Source: Acidimicrobiales bacterium (lineage in GTDB: Bacteria; Actinomycetota; Acidimicrobiia; Acidimicrobiales; JANYDT01). Taken from it: a DNA stretch of 6,326 nt. Positions within the stretch are counted from its first letter, which is position 1. The number at the start of each line of letters is the position of its first letter. Of the stretch, positions 1 through 5,333 are shown piece by piece. The translations under genes and the position numbers were made by a program. A model generated the notes under the pieces. That model saw only the letters and a list, made by a program, of their open reading frames with translations, was not told where the DNA came from and ran no database searches. The stretch is taken from positions 1 through 6,326 of the forward strand of contig JANYHQ010000191.1 of the NCBI GenBank assembly GCA_025358985.1. Reading direction: 5' to 3'.

Positions 1-1
1 T

Positions 2-337
2 CTCCTGAAGCATGACGCCACCGGCCTGTACCAGCTGCTCGAAACCATCCGTCAGTACGCCACCGAGCAACTTGCCCTGGCCGGTGAGCTCGAAGCGATC
101 CGCGTTCCAACAACACACCGACACCGTCAGAGTTCGCGACCTCAGCTGAGCCGACATACTGTTTTACTTGCGAATCACAATCACTTTGGAAGGGAACCTG
201 TTCATGGGAGTACGAGTCGACCTCAACGTCTCGCTCGACGGTTTCGCCACTTCCGAGGGCGGCACGCCGGAAAATCCGTTCGGGGAGGACTGGACCAAGC
301 TCACCGCGGCCTATGTCTCCACGCGCACGTTCCGTGA
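2..337 (+). pseudogene. 3' end of a large STAND/AfsR-LuxR type regulatory ATPase, probably degenerate
   Basis: The reading frame enters from the left edge and begins with LLKHDATGLYQLLETIRQYA followed by TEQLALAGELEAIR (codons 2-112). The pattern 'LLETIRQYA.E.L..AGE.EA.R' is typical of the region just after the NTPase/winged-helix part of large actinobacterial transcriptional regulators of the AfsR, LuxR or adenylate-cyclase-linked ATPase type. In those proteins it is followed by a histidine/tyrosine-rich helix (RHA.Y) and TPR-like repeats. Here the similarity stops at about position 112. The frame stays open to a TGA at 335-337, but the tail looks noncoding and runs into the next gene. A +1 frame ends sooner, at a TGA at 147-149. 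I infer that the 3' part was lost by deletion or frameshift. The family assignment rests on a short motif and most of the gene lies outside the window. Confidence 0.5.
188..195 (+). promoter_or_regulatory. Ribosome binding site deciding the start of the first DHFR-like gene
   Basis: GGAAGGGA lies 8 nt before the ATG at 204. It is the clearest Shine-Dalgarno-like purine stretch in the window. It favours the ATG at 204 over the in-frame upstream TTG at 168. The residues after 204 (MGVRVDLNVSLDGF) match the usual N-terminus of the family. Confidence 0.6.
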
Positions 338-850
338 GCGGGTCATGCACGACACCTCGGGCGAAGGCACAACCGGGGTGACGACCGCTACGGCGCGGCA
401 TACTTCGAAGGCGTCGGCGCCGAGATCATGGGCGCCGGAATGTTCGGCTTCCACACATTTCCCGATGACCCCGACTGGAAGGGGTGGTGGGGCGACGAGC
501 CGCCGTTTCGCGTGCCGGTGTTTGTGCTCACCCACCGCACGCTCGACTCGATTCACATGTCAGGTGGCACAACCTTTCATTTCGTTGATACGACCCCCCA
601 GGAGGTGCTCGCTCAGGCCACCGCTGTCGCCGGCGGGAAAGACGTGCGAGTCGGGGGCGGCGTCAGCACCGTGCGAGAGTTCCTCAAAGCGGGTCTCGTT
701 GACCAGTTGCACGTCGCGATCGCGCCCATCCTGCTCGATCGTGGAATTAGCTTGTGGAGCGACCTTCGCGGGTTCGAGGACGGCTACCAGGTACGTGCTG
801 AAACCGCCGAGAGCGGCACTGTGCACGTGACCTTTACGCGCCCCTCGTAG
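204..850 (+). pseudogene. Dihydrofolate reductase / RibD C-terminal domain family protein, one frameshift
   Basis: Read with one frame correction this is a protein of about 215 residues of the DHFR-like RibD-C superfamily, a group of NADPH-dependent reductases whose substrates are mostly unknown. The N-terminus VDLNVSLDGF is the family's first strand and turn. The centre has GTTGVDDRYGAAYFEGVGAE, then GAGMFG, WKGWWGDEPPF and PVFVLTHR. The NADPH-binding glycine motif and following helix read DVRVGGGVSTVREFLKAGLV, followed by DQLHVAIAPILLDRG. Up to about codon 378-380 the protein is read in the frame of 204. From about 380 it continues in the frame of 428 to the TAG at 848-850. The break lies in 'ggggtgacgac' (375-385), where the expected GVDD needs one more G ('gtg gac gac'). 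A lost base in a real pseudogene and a sequencing error are equally possible. A second family member follows 59 nt downstream on the same strand. Confidence 0.85.
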
Positions 851-909
851 GCTGGCTGGTTGACGATGGGTCTTGGACGAGCGAGGCGTTCGCAGCACCG
901 TGCGACGCG

Positions 910-1467
910 ATGGCCAAGCTGATCTACGCGTCGAACATGTCCCTCGACGGCTGGACCGAGGACGAACACGGCGCCTTCGACTGGGCCCCACCCGACGACG
1001 AAGTGTTCGTGTTCATCACCGACCTCATGCGGTCCGCGGGCATCTACCTCTACGGGCGGCGCATGTACGCCACGATGGCCGTCTGGGAAACCGACGTCGC
1101 GCTGGCCGGACGATCCGACCTCATGCGCGATTTCGCGAACGTATGGCAGAGTGCGGACAAAGTCGTCTACTCCACGACACTGGCCGCGGTGTCAACCGCC
1201 AACACCCAACTCGAACGCCACTTCCACTCCGACGCGGTCCACAACCTGAAGGCGACCACAAGTAGGGATCTCTTGGTCGGTGGACCGAACGTCGCGGCGC
1301 AGGCGCTCGTCGCAGGGTTGGTCGACGAGGTGGCTCTGTTCGTCTGGCCGGTCGTCCTCGGTGGACGCAACCCCGCACTGCCGATCGACACACGCGTCGA
1401 TCTCGAGCTCATCAACGAGCACCGATTCGGCAGCGGCGACGTCCACCTCCGCTACCGCGTTCAGTAG
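910..1467 (+). CDS. Dihydrofolate reductase / RibD C-terminal domain family protein
   Basis: An intact 185-residue protein of the DHFR-like RibD-C fold, probably a cytoplasmic NADPH-dependent reductase of unknown substrate; this family is not the essential folate-cycle FolA. Visible features are the N-terminal strand and turn AKLIYASNMSLDGW (2-15), the LYGRRMY segment (47-53) typical of the 'G..T.' region, the cofactor-binding glycine pair in DLLVGGPNVAAQAL (120-133), the following AGLVDE (135-140) and the PVVLGG strand end (147-152). Length is normal for a single-domain member. The ATG at 910 places the conserved N-terminus correctly. I see no good ribosome binding site, so translation may depend on the upstream gene, which ends 59 nt earlier. 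It is clearly diverged from that neighbour (no GTTGVDD, WKGWWG or GGGV.TV motifs), so the pair is an old duplication or a functional association. It is the last + strand gene before the convergent block. Confidence 0.9.
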   Translation: MAKLIYASNMSLDGWTEDEHGAFDWAPPDDEVFVFITDLMRSAGIYLYGRRMYATMAVWETDVALAGRSDLMRDFANVWQSADKVVYSTTLAAVSTANTQLERHFHSDAVHNLKATTSRDLLVGGPNVAAQALVAGLVDEVALFVWPVVLGGRNPALPIDTRVDLELINEHRFGSGDVHLRYRVQ

Positions 1468-1625
1468 CGACGCGGCGAAGTCTCAACTCACTGCCCAGCA
1501 AGGTTGCGTCGGGAACATTGACGGTCTCTCTCGTATGACTGTGTGGCACCGGTCGATCACTCGCCTCGACATAGCTCGACTGGTACGACCCGTCGAGGCG
1601 GCCGACTTCGTCGACGCGGACACGC
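1468..1625. other. Convergent intergenic gap
   Basis: This is the 158-base gap between the stop of the second DHFR-like gene (+) and the stop of the broken lipoprotein gene (-). I see no coding signal on either strand. The + strand ORF that crosses it is a shadow of the reductase. Its only structure is the stem-loop at 1562-1600. Confidence 0.6.
1562..1600. terminator. Stem-loop between convergent genes, possible bidirectional terminator
   Basis: CGCCTCGAC (1562-1570) pairs perfectly with GTCGAGGCG (1592-1600) around a 21-nt loop, and a T-G wobble at 1561/1601 can extend it. CTCGAC at 1575-1580 can pair with the same right arm (1592-1597), giving an alternative hairpin with a shorter loop. 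Its place between two convergent genes fits a shared terminator. Neither side has a U-tract, so it is not a textbook intrinsic terminator. Tail-less hairpin terminators have been proposed in actinobacteria. The role is inferred from position. Confidence 0.4.
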
Positions 1626-2108
1626 TCAATGAGGAAGCGTTTGAGCCGGGGAACTCAGCTCGATCCGTCGCTCCTTCGCTTTTATGTCCGTTGCTGGCCC
1701 AAATCTGAGAGTTGCGTTGGATCCTGGAAGTAGCGGTTTAAACTCCTGAAGCGTACGGCCCATTACCGAATAGAGTTCCTCGGCATTTGGGCCATATGCG
1801 TACAGAGTAACTTGACCATTCCCGAATTCGTTGCCGTCATACTCGCCTGCTCCCGGCAGCAGAAATTTCTCGGGACAAGCGATCTTCGAGCTGGTAGACC
1901 GAAATACGAAAACCGTTTGATCCGAACGAGTCGTTGTCCAATTTCAGCGTCACAATCACCGATTGCTCGTTTACAGCGGTCACCGGCGTTGGGCTTTGAG
2001 CCGGGAGGGGTTTCGAAATCGCGCAGCCAGCAGTCAAGAAATGAGAAGACTGAGAAACGGACGACGAGTTCTTGGGAATGTTGGTTGATGTCGGAACCAC
2101 ATCAGCAT
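1626..2108 (-). pseudogene. Small putative lipoprotein of an uncharacterised conserved family, two frameshifts
   Basis: Three frames on the - strand join into one plausible protein of about 160 residues. The ATG at 2108 starts a basic, hydrophobic N-terminus (…RTRRPFLSLLIS, to a stop near 2036). A shift of one missing base near 2037-2041 leads to LTAGCAISKPLPAQSPTP, a good lipobox (LTAG-Cys) with a Pro/Ser linker. The domain follows: VIVTLKLDNDSFGSN, VYQLEDRLSREISAAG. At about 1851 one extra base sends the frame to a stop near 1840, but the neighbouring frame continues perfectly as GEYDGNEFGNGQVTLYAYG, PNAEELYSVMG and so on to the TGA at 1626. 'LEDRL…G.GE.DGNE.G.G...LY.YGPDA..L' is a pattern I associate with a small uncharacterised bacterial protein family; I know no function for it. 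Export and lipidation are predicted only from the lipobox. The second shift is certain at protein level; the first is less sure because the signal peptide itself is not conserved. Confidence 0.65.
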
Positions 2109-2114
2109 GTCAAG

Positions 2115-2120
2115 AAGCTA
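2115..2120 (-). promoter_or_regulatory. -10-like hexamer for leaderless start of the lipoprotein gene
   Basis: TAGCTT on the - strand, followed by 6 nt (CTTGAC) and the ATG at 2108. No Shine-Dalgarno sequence precedes this ATG. The spacing matches the other - strand starts in the window and supports 2108 as the real start and the frame of the predicted signal peptide. It overlaps the stop codon of the weak 64-residue ORF. No clear -35 is visible. Confidence 0.4.
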
Positions 2121-2312
2121 GTTCCGTTTTGGCTGCCGATGGCTGTCACCGAGACCGGGTCTAACTGGGGCGTCGAAGCGGTTGTACAGCTCCATCGCTG
2201 ATTCGCTGGGGGAATCGACATCCAATTCTTGGCTGAGCCAGTCCAAACAAGTTCGTCCGTGCGCTCGTTCCGATGCGCCAAGACTGACCCTTCCGAATAA
2301 CCGTTGCGTCAA
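2118..2312 (-). CDS. Weak 64-residue hypothetical ORF after the RHH-linked PIN toxin
   Basis: A short ORF whose TTG start (2312) overlaps the TGA of the PIN toxin by 4 nt (TTGA), the arrangement expected for translational coupling. The product begins MTQRLFGRVSLGASERAHG and has a central stretch (residues about 23-48, CLDWLSQELDVDSPSESAM onward) that could form amphipathic helices, then a polar proline-rich tail. I recognise no domain. It has no internal ATG start with a ribosome binding site. It could be a small third gene of the TA operon, the remnant of a gene displaced by the TA module, or chance. The 193 bases between the toxin stop and the lipoprotein start contain nothing else I can name. 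Confidence 0.3.
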   Translation of the reverse strand: MTQRLFGRVSLGASERAHGRTCLDWLSQELDVDSPSESAMELYNRFDAPVRPGLGDSHRQPKRN

Positions 2313-2686
2313 ACGATGATGAGTTCGAGCGTGTTGTCGAGTGCTGCGAGGTCATTGGGATCAGACGTGACGACTCGCTGCGCCGAGCGACGGGCGCAGA
2401 CCACAACGTGCGCATCAACAACATCGGACGTGCCACTTGCAGCGAGCAGTCTCCCGACGTTCACGGCGTCCATGCGGTCGAGCGGGACGACGTCACTTGT
2501 TGGTTGACGAATGAGGCGCGAAAGACGAGCCTGACGCTCGGGTCGCCGGATTGCTTGCGCTAATGCAGACGACGGAATCGTTACTCGGCTGTTCGTTTCG
2601 ACGGCTCGGGCGAGGAGCACGATGACTCGGCGATCATTGCGGTCCAACGCGATCATTGCACCAGCGTCGAGAGTGACGCCGGCCAT
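2309..2686 (-). CDS. VapC-type PIN-domain toxin (partner of an RHH antitoxin)
   Basis: A 125-residue PIN-domain protein, by family a Mg2+-dependent endoribonuclease that cuts RNA (often tRNA or rRNA) when its antitoxin is lost. Visible active-site residues are Asp7 in VTLDAGAMIAL, Asp91 in DVVDAHVVVCA and Asp109 in VTSDPNDLAAL, with Asp112 nearby. The position that usually carries a second acidic residue reads SALAQAI, with Gln44 instead of Glu. This matches a PIN subgroup I associate with RHH partners ('VPAPVLAQ.W'), so I do not take it as inactivation. The ATG at 2686 overlaps the antitoxin's stop in ATGA and starts exactly at the conserved N-terminus; a longer ORF from 2743 would read through the antitoxin gene in another frame. 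Length is normal. Expression is expected to be coupled to the antitoxin. Confidence 0.88.
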   Translation of the reverse strand: MAGVTLDAGAMIALDRNDRRVIVLLARAVETNSRVTIPSSALAQAIRRPERQARLSRLIRQPTSDVVPLDRMDAVNVGRLLAASGTSDVVDAHVVVCARRSAQRVVTSDPNDLAALDNTLELIIV

Positions 2687-2949
2687 CACGCAGCGCCAGC
2701 TCGCTTTCGAGGCTTCGGTACGCCGAGGGCCTTGTCGGCCCAAGCCCGCTCGTCGACTGACATCGGTCCACCGCTTTCATCGAGGGCTTGGGCAAGCATT
2801 GCGCCCCACCCGGCGACATCGTCGAGCGCAACGCCAACGGCGTGCTGAACGAATCCGGACACGCTCGCAGCACGTCCGGCGTTTACCAAGTTGCGAACTT
2901 GCTGGACCTGATCGTCATCCAGGGTGATCGTGATCTTCGTTGACGCCAT
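2686..2949 (-). CDS. Ribbon-helix-helix antitoxin (VapB/CopG-like)
   Basis: An 87-residue antitoxin. Residues 4-13 (TKITITLDDD) form the DNA-binding β-strand of a ribbon-helix-helix dimer. QVQQVRNLVNAGRAASVSGF (14-33) gives the two helices with the characteristic 'G..aSvS.fv' turn. The C-terminal half includes LAQALDESGGPMSVDERAWA (52-71), a toxin-wrapping segment typical of this subgroup ('E.GGP.t..E.aWAd..L'), and a basic tail, PKPRKRAG. Its TGA overlaps the toxin's ATG. I chose the ATG at 2949 because the family starts with 'MA.tKI.ITL' and because a -10-like hexamer lies 7 nt upstream. The in-frame ATG at 2961 would add only four residues and overlap that hexamer. By family it binds its own promoter and neutralises the PIN toxin encoded next to it. 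Confidence 0.88.
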   Translation of the reverse strand: MASTKITITLDDDQVQQVRNLVNAGRAASVSGFVQHAVGVALDDVAGWGAMLAQALDESGGPMSVDERAWADKALGVPKPRKRAGAA

Positions 2950-2956
2950 ACCATTC

Positions 2957-2962
2957 ACCATA
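2957..2962 (-). promoter_or_regulatory. -10-like hexamer for leaderless start of the RHH antitoxin
   Basis: TATGGT on the - strand is followed by 7 nt (GAATGGT) and the ATG at 2949. A possible -35, TTCTGA, lies 17 nt further upstream. The surrounding sequence repeats ATGGT twice in direct order (at both candidate ATGs), which could form part of an RHH binding site. This is tentative. Confidence 0.4.
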
Positions 2963-3268
2963 TAGGGATCGTTTGTGACTCAGAACCGCAGTCGCCGTGT
3001 CGTTGCGCGAATAGGTGGAAGTGAGCCGACGTTGCGTCGTAGTGTCCGTGAGTCAGCTCGGTAGTGTTCGATTCATCAGCGGCGACAGCCACCTCACGTG
3101 CTGTCCGCGTCCCCATTGCTGGTTCCGTCCATCCCGCACGATGCCTGGCCGCGCGTTGTCGTTCGCTCCGTCCCGGCGGTACGCACTGAACTACCTCGAC
3201 CGCAGACTATTCCCGGTGCTGACACCGCGTCCGCGCACCCTCTGGTCAAGCCACCTTGCAGTGTTCGA
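2963..3268. other. Gap of about 300 bases without a convincing gene
   Basis: This separates the second Phd/PIN pair from the RHH/PIN pair. The overlapping + strand ORFs give low-complexity, arginine/serine-rich translations and are not credible. On the - strand a 53-codon ORF runs from an ATG at 3116 to a TGA at 2955, 5 nt before the RHH antitoxin ATG, but it has no recognisable family or ribosome binding site. A 9-base direct repeat, AGTGTTCGA, occurs at 3063-3071 and 3260-3268. It could be a trace of rearrangement, but is short enough to be chance. Confidence 0.4.
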
Positions 3269-3661
3269 CTACGACGGAGCGACTACGGCAACGCCGTGCA
3301 GTGCGCACGCTTCGGCAAGGCGCTCATCGTAGGTGACAAGTACATCAAGGTCGTCGCCAAGGTCCAGCGCTGACGCCAGGTGGAGTGCGTCGAGCGAACG
3401 GAGGATACGCGGGTCGAGCTCAGTCGCTCGGGCGAAGGTGGATGACGGCATGGCGAGAAGATTCACCGTATGCAGCAGGTCCTTGGCGGCGACAAGCGCG
3501 TTCGGGTCGAACCGCCGTACGGCACGGATGACCTCGGTACGCAAGAGTTCGTTGGCGAACAGCGACGGTCGAGCCTTCGCGATCCAGTCGAGGAGTGCGT
3601 CGGTTTGGGGTTCAAGACTGATCAGTTTCACGAATGCCGACGAGTCGATATAGGCGATCAC
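3269..3661 (-). CDS. VapC-type PIN-domain toxin (partner of Phd antitoxin, left pair)
   Basis: A 130-residue PIN-domain endoribonuclease toxin with a full canonical active site: Asp6 in AYIDSSAFVKL, Glu43 in NELLRTEVIRAVRR, Asp91 in RSLDALHLASAL and Asp112 in VTYDERLAEA. 'DSSA.vKL', 'E.lRTEv.RA.RR' and 'lDALHLAsA' are hallmark motifs of VapC toxins paired with Phd-type antitoxins. It starts with GTG at 3661, 6 nt after the antitoxin's stop, with no good ribosome binding site. This suggests translation coupled to, and lower than, the ATG-started antitoxin, as expected for a toxin. The stop is TAG at 3269. It is complete and well conserved, so likely functional, but target RNA cannot be told from sequence. 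Confidence 0.9.
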   Translation of the reverse strand: MIAYIDSSAFVKLISLEPQTDALLDWIAKARPSLFANELLRTEVIRAVRRFDPNALVAAKDLLHTVNLLAMPSSTFARATELDPRILRSLDALHLASALDLGDDLDVLVTYDERLAEACALHGVAVVAPS

Positions 3662-3667
3662 CAGAAC

Positions 3668-3946
3668 TCAGCGTTCATCGGCGCGCATATCATTAAGCAC
3701 GGCACTCAGTGATTGCTTGCCACGGCCACGCTTCGGGGGGCGAAGGATTGACTCCAAGGAGCGAGATGCCTCACGCACCTGACCGGCCGACCGGAGGGCA
3801 TCGACGGGCGACCCGCTGGCGATCGGCACGAGCCGGGCAACCGGCCGCCCTCGGTCGGTGATGTCGATCGACTCACCACCTTCGACTCGCAACACTACGG
3901 CCGACGCGTTCTGCTGCAGCGCACGGATACCAACCGATGAGGCCAT
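3668..3946 (-). CDS. Phd/YefM-type antitoxin (left pair)
   Basis: A 92-residue antitoxin of the Phd/YefM fold. The N-terminal half binds DNA as a dimer: MASSVGIRALQQNASAVVLR (1-20), then the family signature ITDRGRPVARLVPI. The C-terminal half (VDALRSAGQVREA…, ending KQSLSAVLNDMRADER) is the polar helix that wraps the toxin. The ATG at 3946 fits the family start; an in-frame TTG at 3955 is less likely. It is encoded 6 nt upstream of its PIN toxin and about 40 nt downstream of the dehydrogenase stop, so read-through from that gene is possible. By family, antitoxin and toxin-antitoxin complex repress their own promoter. Compared with the other Phd protein in the window only the 'ITDRG.PVAR.V' core is clearly shared. 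Confidence 0.9.
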   Translation of the reverse strand: MASSVGIRALQQNASAVVLRVEGGESIDITDRGRPVARLVPIASGSPVDALRSAGQVREASRSLESILRPPKRGRGKQSLSAVLNDMRADER

Positions 3947-3953
3947 GTGCGTC

Positions 3954-3959
3954 AATGTA
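3954..3959 (-). promoter_or_regulatory. -10-like hexamer for leaderless start of the left Phd antitoxin
   Basis: TACATT on the - strand, preceded by TGC (a partial extended -10), is followed by 7 nt (GACGCAC) and the ATG at 3946. There is no Shine-Dalgarno sequence and no recognisable -35. TGT-GCT-ACA overlaps the hexamer as a very short dyad, but it is too small to call an operator. Confidence 0.4.
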
Positions 3960-3988
3960 GCACAATTCGCATCGGAGGGCTTGTTTAG

Positions 3989-4798
3989 CTACGAGGATTC
4001 TCCTGGAAATGCGATTGCCCGAAGTTCCTCATAGCGGGGCCATGCCAGGGCAAGAAGACTGGGGTCGGTCAGGATCCAAAAGTCACCATTTCGGATCGCC
4101 GCGAGAGTCATTTCGGCAACAACGGAAGGGTCGAGCACGACCGGTGGGACCGTCGTTGGTAACGACCACTTCGCTGCTCGTTTCCGCCGTTCGGGATTCT
4201 CGAGTGACGCCGGACGGTTCCGTTCGCTTTTTGCCAGGTTGGTCCGCACGAGCCCAGGGCAGAGAACGCTGACTCCAACCGTTGTTTGGCTGAGTTCTTC
4301 GCGCATCGCTTCCGAAATGCCGACGACGGCGTACTTCGTTGCAGTGTACGGGGCGCTGATGACGGAAGTGAGGCCGGCAATCGACGCGGTGTTGACGATA
4401 TGGGTACTGCGTTCGTTCTCGAGCATCATCGGGAGAAACTCGTGGATAACGTGAACAACGCCGCGCAGATTCACGTCAATCACCCAATTCCAGTCACGGA
4501 GAGTTTGCTGAACAATCAACCCATTGGGTGCTACGCCAGCATTGTTGAAGAGCACATCACAGTTGCCGAACCGGCCGCGGATGTGGTCAGCCAACGACGC
4601 CACGGACAGCGGGTCGGTGACATCGGTCTGGACCCCATCGACGCGCAATTCCTCGCAAGTCGCATCGAGGGCCGCCTGTTCCACATCAGCGATAACGACA
4701 GTCATACCTGCGGCTTTGGACGCAGCCGCAATGGCTTTGCCGATTCCGCTCGCACCACCCGTCACGACTGCAATGCGGCCGCTGAAGTCATCAATCAT
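3989..4798 (-). CDS. Classical short-chain dehydrogenase/reductase (SDR family)
   Basis: A 269-residue cytoplasmic NAD(P)-dependent oxidoreductase of the classical SDR type. The Rossmann cofactor motif TGGASGIG lies at 13-20. Asp38 in VVIADV, at the end of β2, suggests NAD(H) preference. DV at 59-60 is the adenine-contacting pair. NNAG is at 85-88. The catalytic tetrad is Asn110 (VNLRG), Ser139 (NTASIAG), Tyr151 and Lys155 (YTATK). CPGLVRT follows, as usual after β6. Length is typical. The substrate cannot be read from the sequence; the extended C-terminal part (…RRKRAAKWSL…, then a Trp-rich end) belongs to the variable substrate lid. I start it at the ATG at 4798 (MIDDFSGRIAVVTGG), not the upstream in-frame codon at 4861, because family N-termini begin here and a -10-like hexamer occupies the intervening DNA. 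It sits between two TA pairs on the same strand with about 100 nt upstream, so it has its own promoter. Confidence 0.93.
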   Translation of the reverse strand: MIDDFSGRIAVVTGGASGIGKAIAAASKAAGMTVVIADVEQAALDATCEELRVDGVQTDVTDPLSVASLADHIRGRFGNCDVLFNNAGVAPNGLIVQQTLRDWNWVIDVNLRGVVHVIHEFLPMMLENERSTHIVNTASIAGLTSVISAPYTATKYAVVGISEAMREELSQTTVGVSVLCPGLVRTNLAKSERNRPASLENPERRKRAAKWSLPTTVPPVVLDPSVVAEMTLAAIRNGDFWILTDPSLLALAWPRYEELRAIAFPGESS

Positions 4799-4805
4799 GA
4801 GGGTG

Positions 4806-4811
4806 ATAGTA
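4806..4811 (-). promoter_or_regulatory. -10-like hexamer for leaderless start of the SDR gene
   Basis: TACTAT on the - strand is followed by 7 nt (CACCCTC) and the ATG at 4798. No Shine-Dalgarno sequence precedes the ATG, and no clear -35 is visible. It supports the shorter start of the dehydrogenase. Confidence 0.42.
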
Positions 4812-4899
4812 ACGACAGTCTGCGGAACGCTGGCGGCGAAGACTGCCGTGTCAATCCGCACCCGCAGGGGGCCAGTCTAATCGAATCATGTGGGACTTC

Positions 4900-5331
4900 T
4901 CAGGGGAGTAGAGCTGGCGCAACTGCGAAGCCCACCGCTGCGGCAGCGGCATGAAGTCGTTTGTCCCAAACCGCAACGGTGAGCTTTGCCACACCGAGCA
5001 CGAGTGCGCTGGCCAAGTGGACCGCGTCCGCGCCACGAAGCTGATGCGACGCCGCTAGCTCCCCGGACGTCCGCTCCACGTCGGCCGTGAGTTCGACTGG
5101 TCGCATCGATCCCCAAAACAGTTCCCAGTCGGCGCTGGCCTTGCGCGCCTCCGACGCAGTCAGCACGTGGTTGCGCTGCGCTGCTGCAAGCGCCGCACAT
5201 ACCTCGGGGTAGGCGAGGCGACTCGAAAGCGCAGCATCGCAACCGTTCCAGAGCTGAGCGGCAAGATCCGATCCGGTCTCATCAAGGATGAGCTTCACGA
5301 GGGCACTCGAATCGAAATAGGCGACCGCCAC
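4900..5331 (-). CDS. VapC-type PIN-domain toxin (partner of Phd antitoxin, right pair)
   Basis: A 143-residue PIN-domain endoribonuclease toxin. The four acidic residues are in place: Asp7 in AYFDSSALVKL, Glu43 in RLAYPEVCAAL, Asp102 in RGADAVHLASAL and Asp123 in AVWDKRLHAAA. 'FDSSALVKL' and 'ADAVHLASAL' are classic for Phd-linked VapC toxins. It begins with GTG at 5331, only 2 nt after the antitoxin's TGA, so translation is almost certainly coupled. Relative to the left PIN toxin it has a longer middle helical region and differs in most positions outside the motifs, so the two pairs are probably separate acquisitions. The alanine-rich C-terminus (HAAAAAVGFAVAPALLP) is typical of the last PIN strand and helix. 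It looks intact. Confidence 0.9.
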   Translation of the reverse strand: MAVAYFDSSALVKLILDETGSDLAAQLWNGCDAALSSRLAYPEVCAALAAAQRNHVLTASEARKASADWELFWGSMRPVELTADVERTSGELAASHQLRGADAVHLASALVLGVAKLTVAVWDKRLHAAAAAVGFAVAPALLP

Positions 5332-5333
5332 GT

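Noticed and set aside
1280..1708. + strand ORF running past the end of the second DHFR-like gene
   Set aside because: Its first half is an out-of-frame, serine-rich shadow of the reductase. Its second half overlaps the 3' end of the - strand lipoprotein gene, which has family-like sequence.
1812..2201. 129-codon + strand ORF
   Set aside because: It is antisense to the broken lipoprotein gene, whose conserved domain is on the - strand. The + translation has no recognisable features.
2955..3268. Integron attC-like or transposon end in the gap between TA pairs
   Set aside because: TA pairs are common integron cassettes, so I looked for paired GTTRRRY/RYYYAAC boxes and terminal inverted repeats. 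I found only a 9-base direct repeat, which is not enough.
3015..3373. Two overlapping + strand ORFs in the gap and over the end of the left PIN toxin
   Set aside because: Arginine- and proline-rich translations with no family resemblance, partly antisense to the PIN gene.
4862..4899. GC-rich hairpin between the right PIN toxin and the dehydrogenase
   Set aside because: Only a 3-bp stem (CCC/GGG) is visible and there is no U-tract on the - strand; not a supportable terminator.
4286..4954. 222-codon + strand ORF opposite the dehydrogenase
   Set aside because: It is the antisense shadow of the SDR gene. The - strand shows a full SDR motif set, while the + translation resembles no family.
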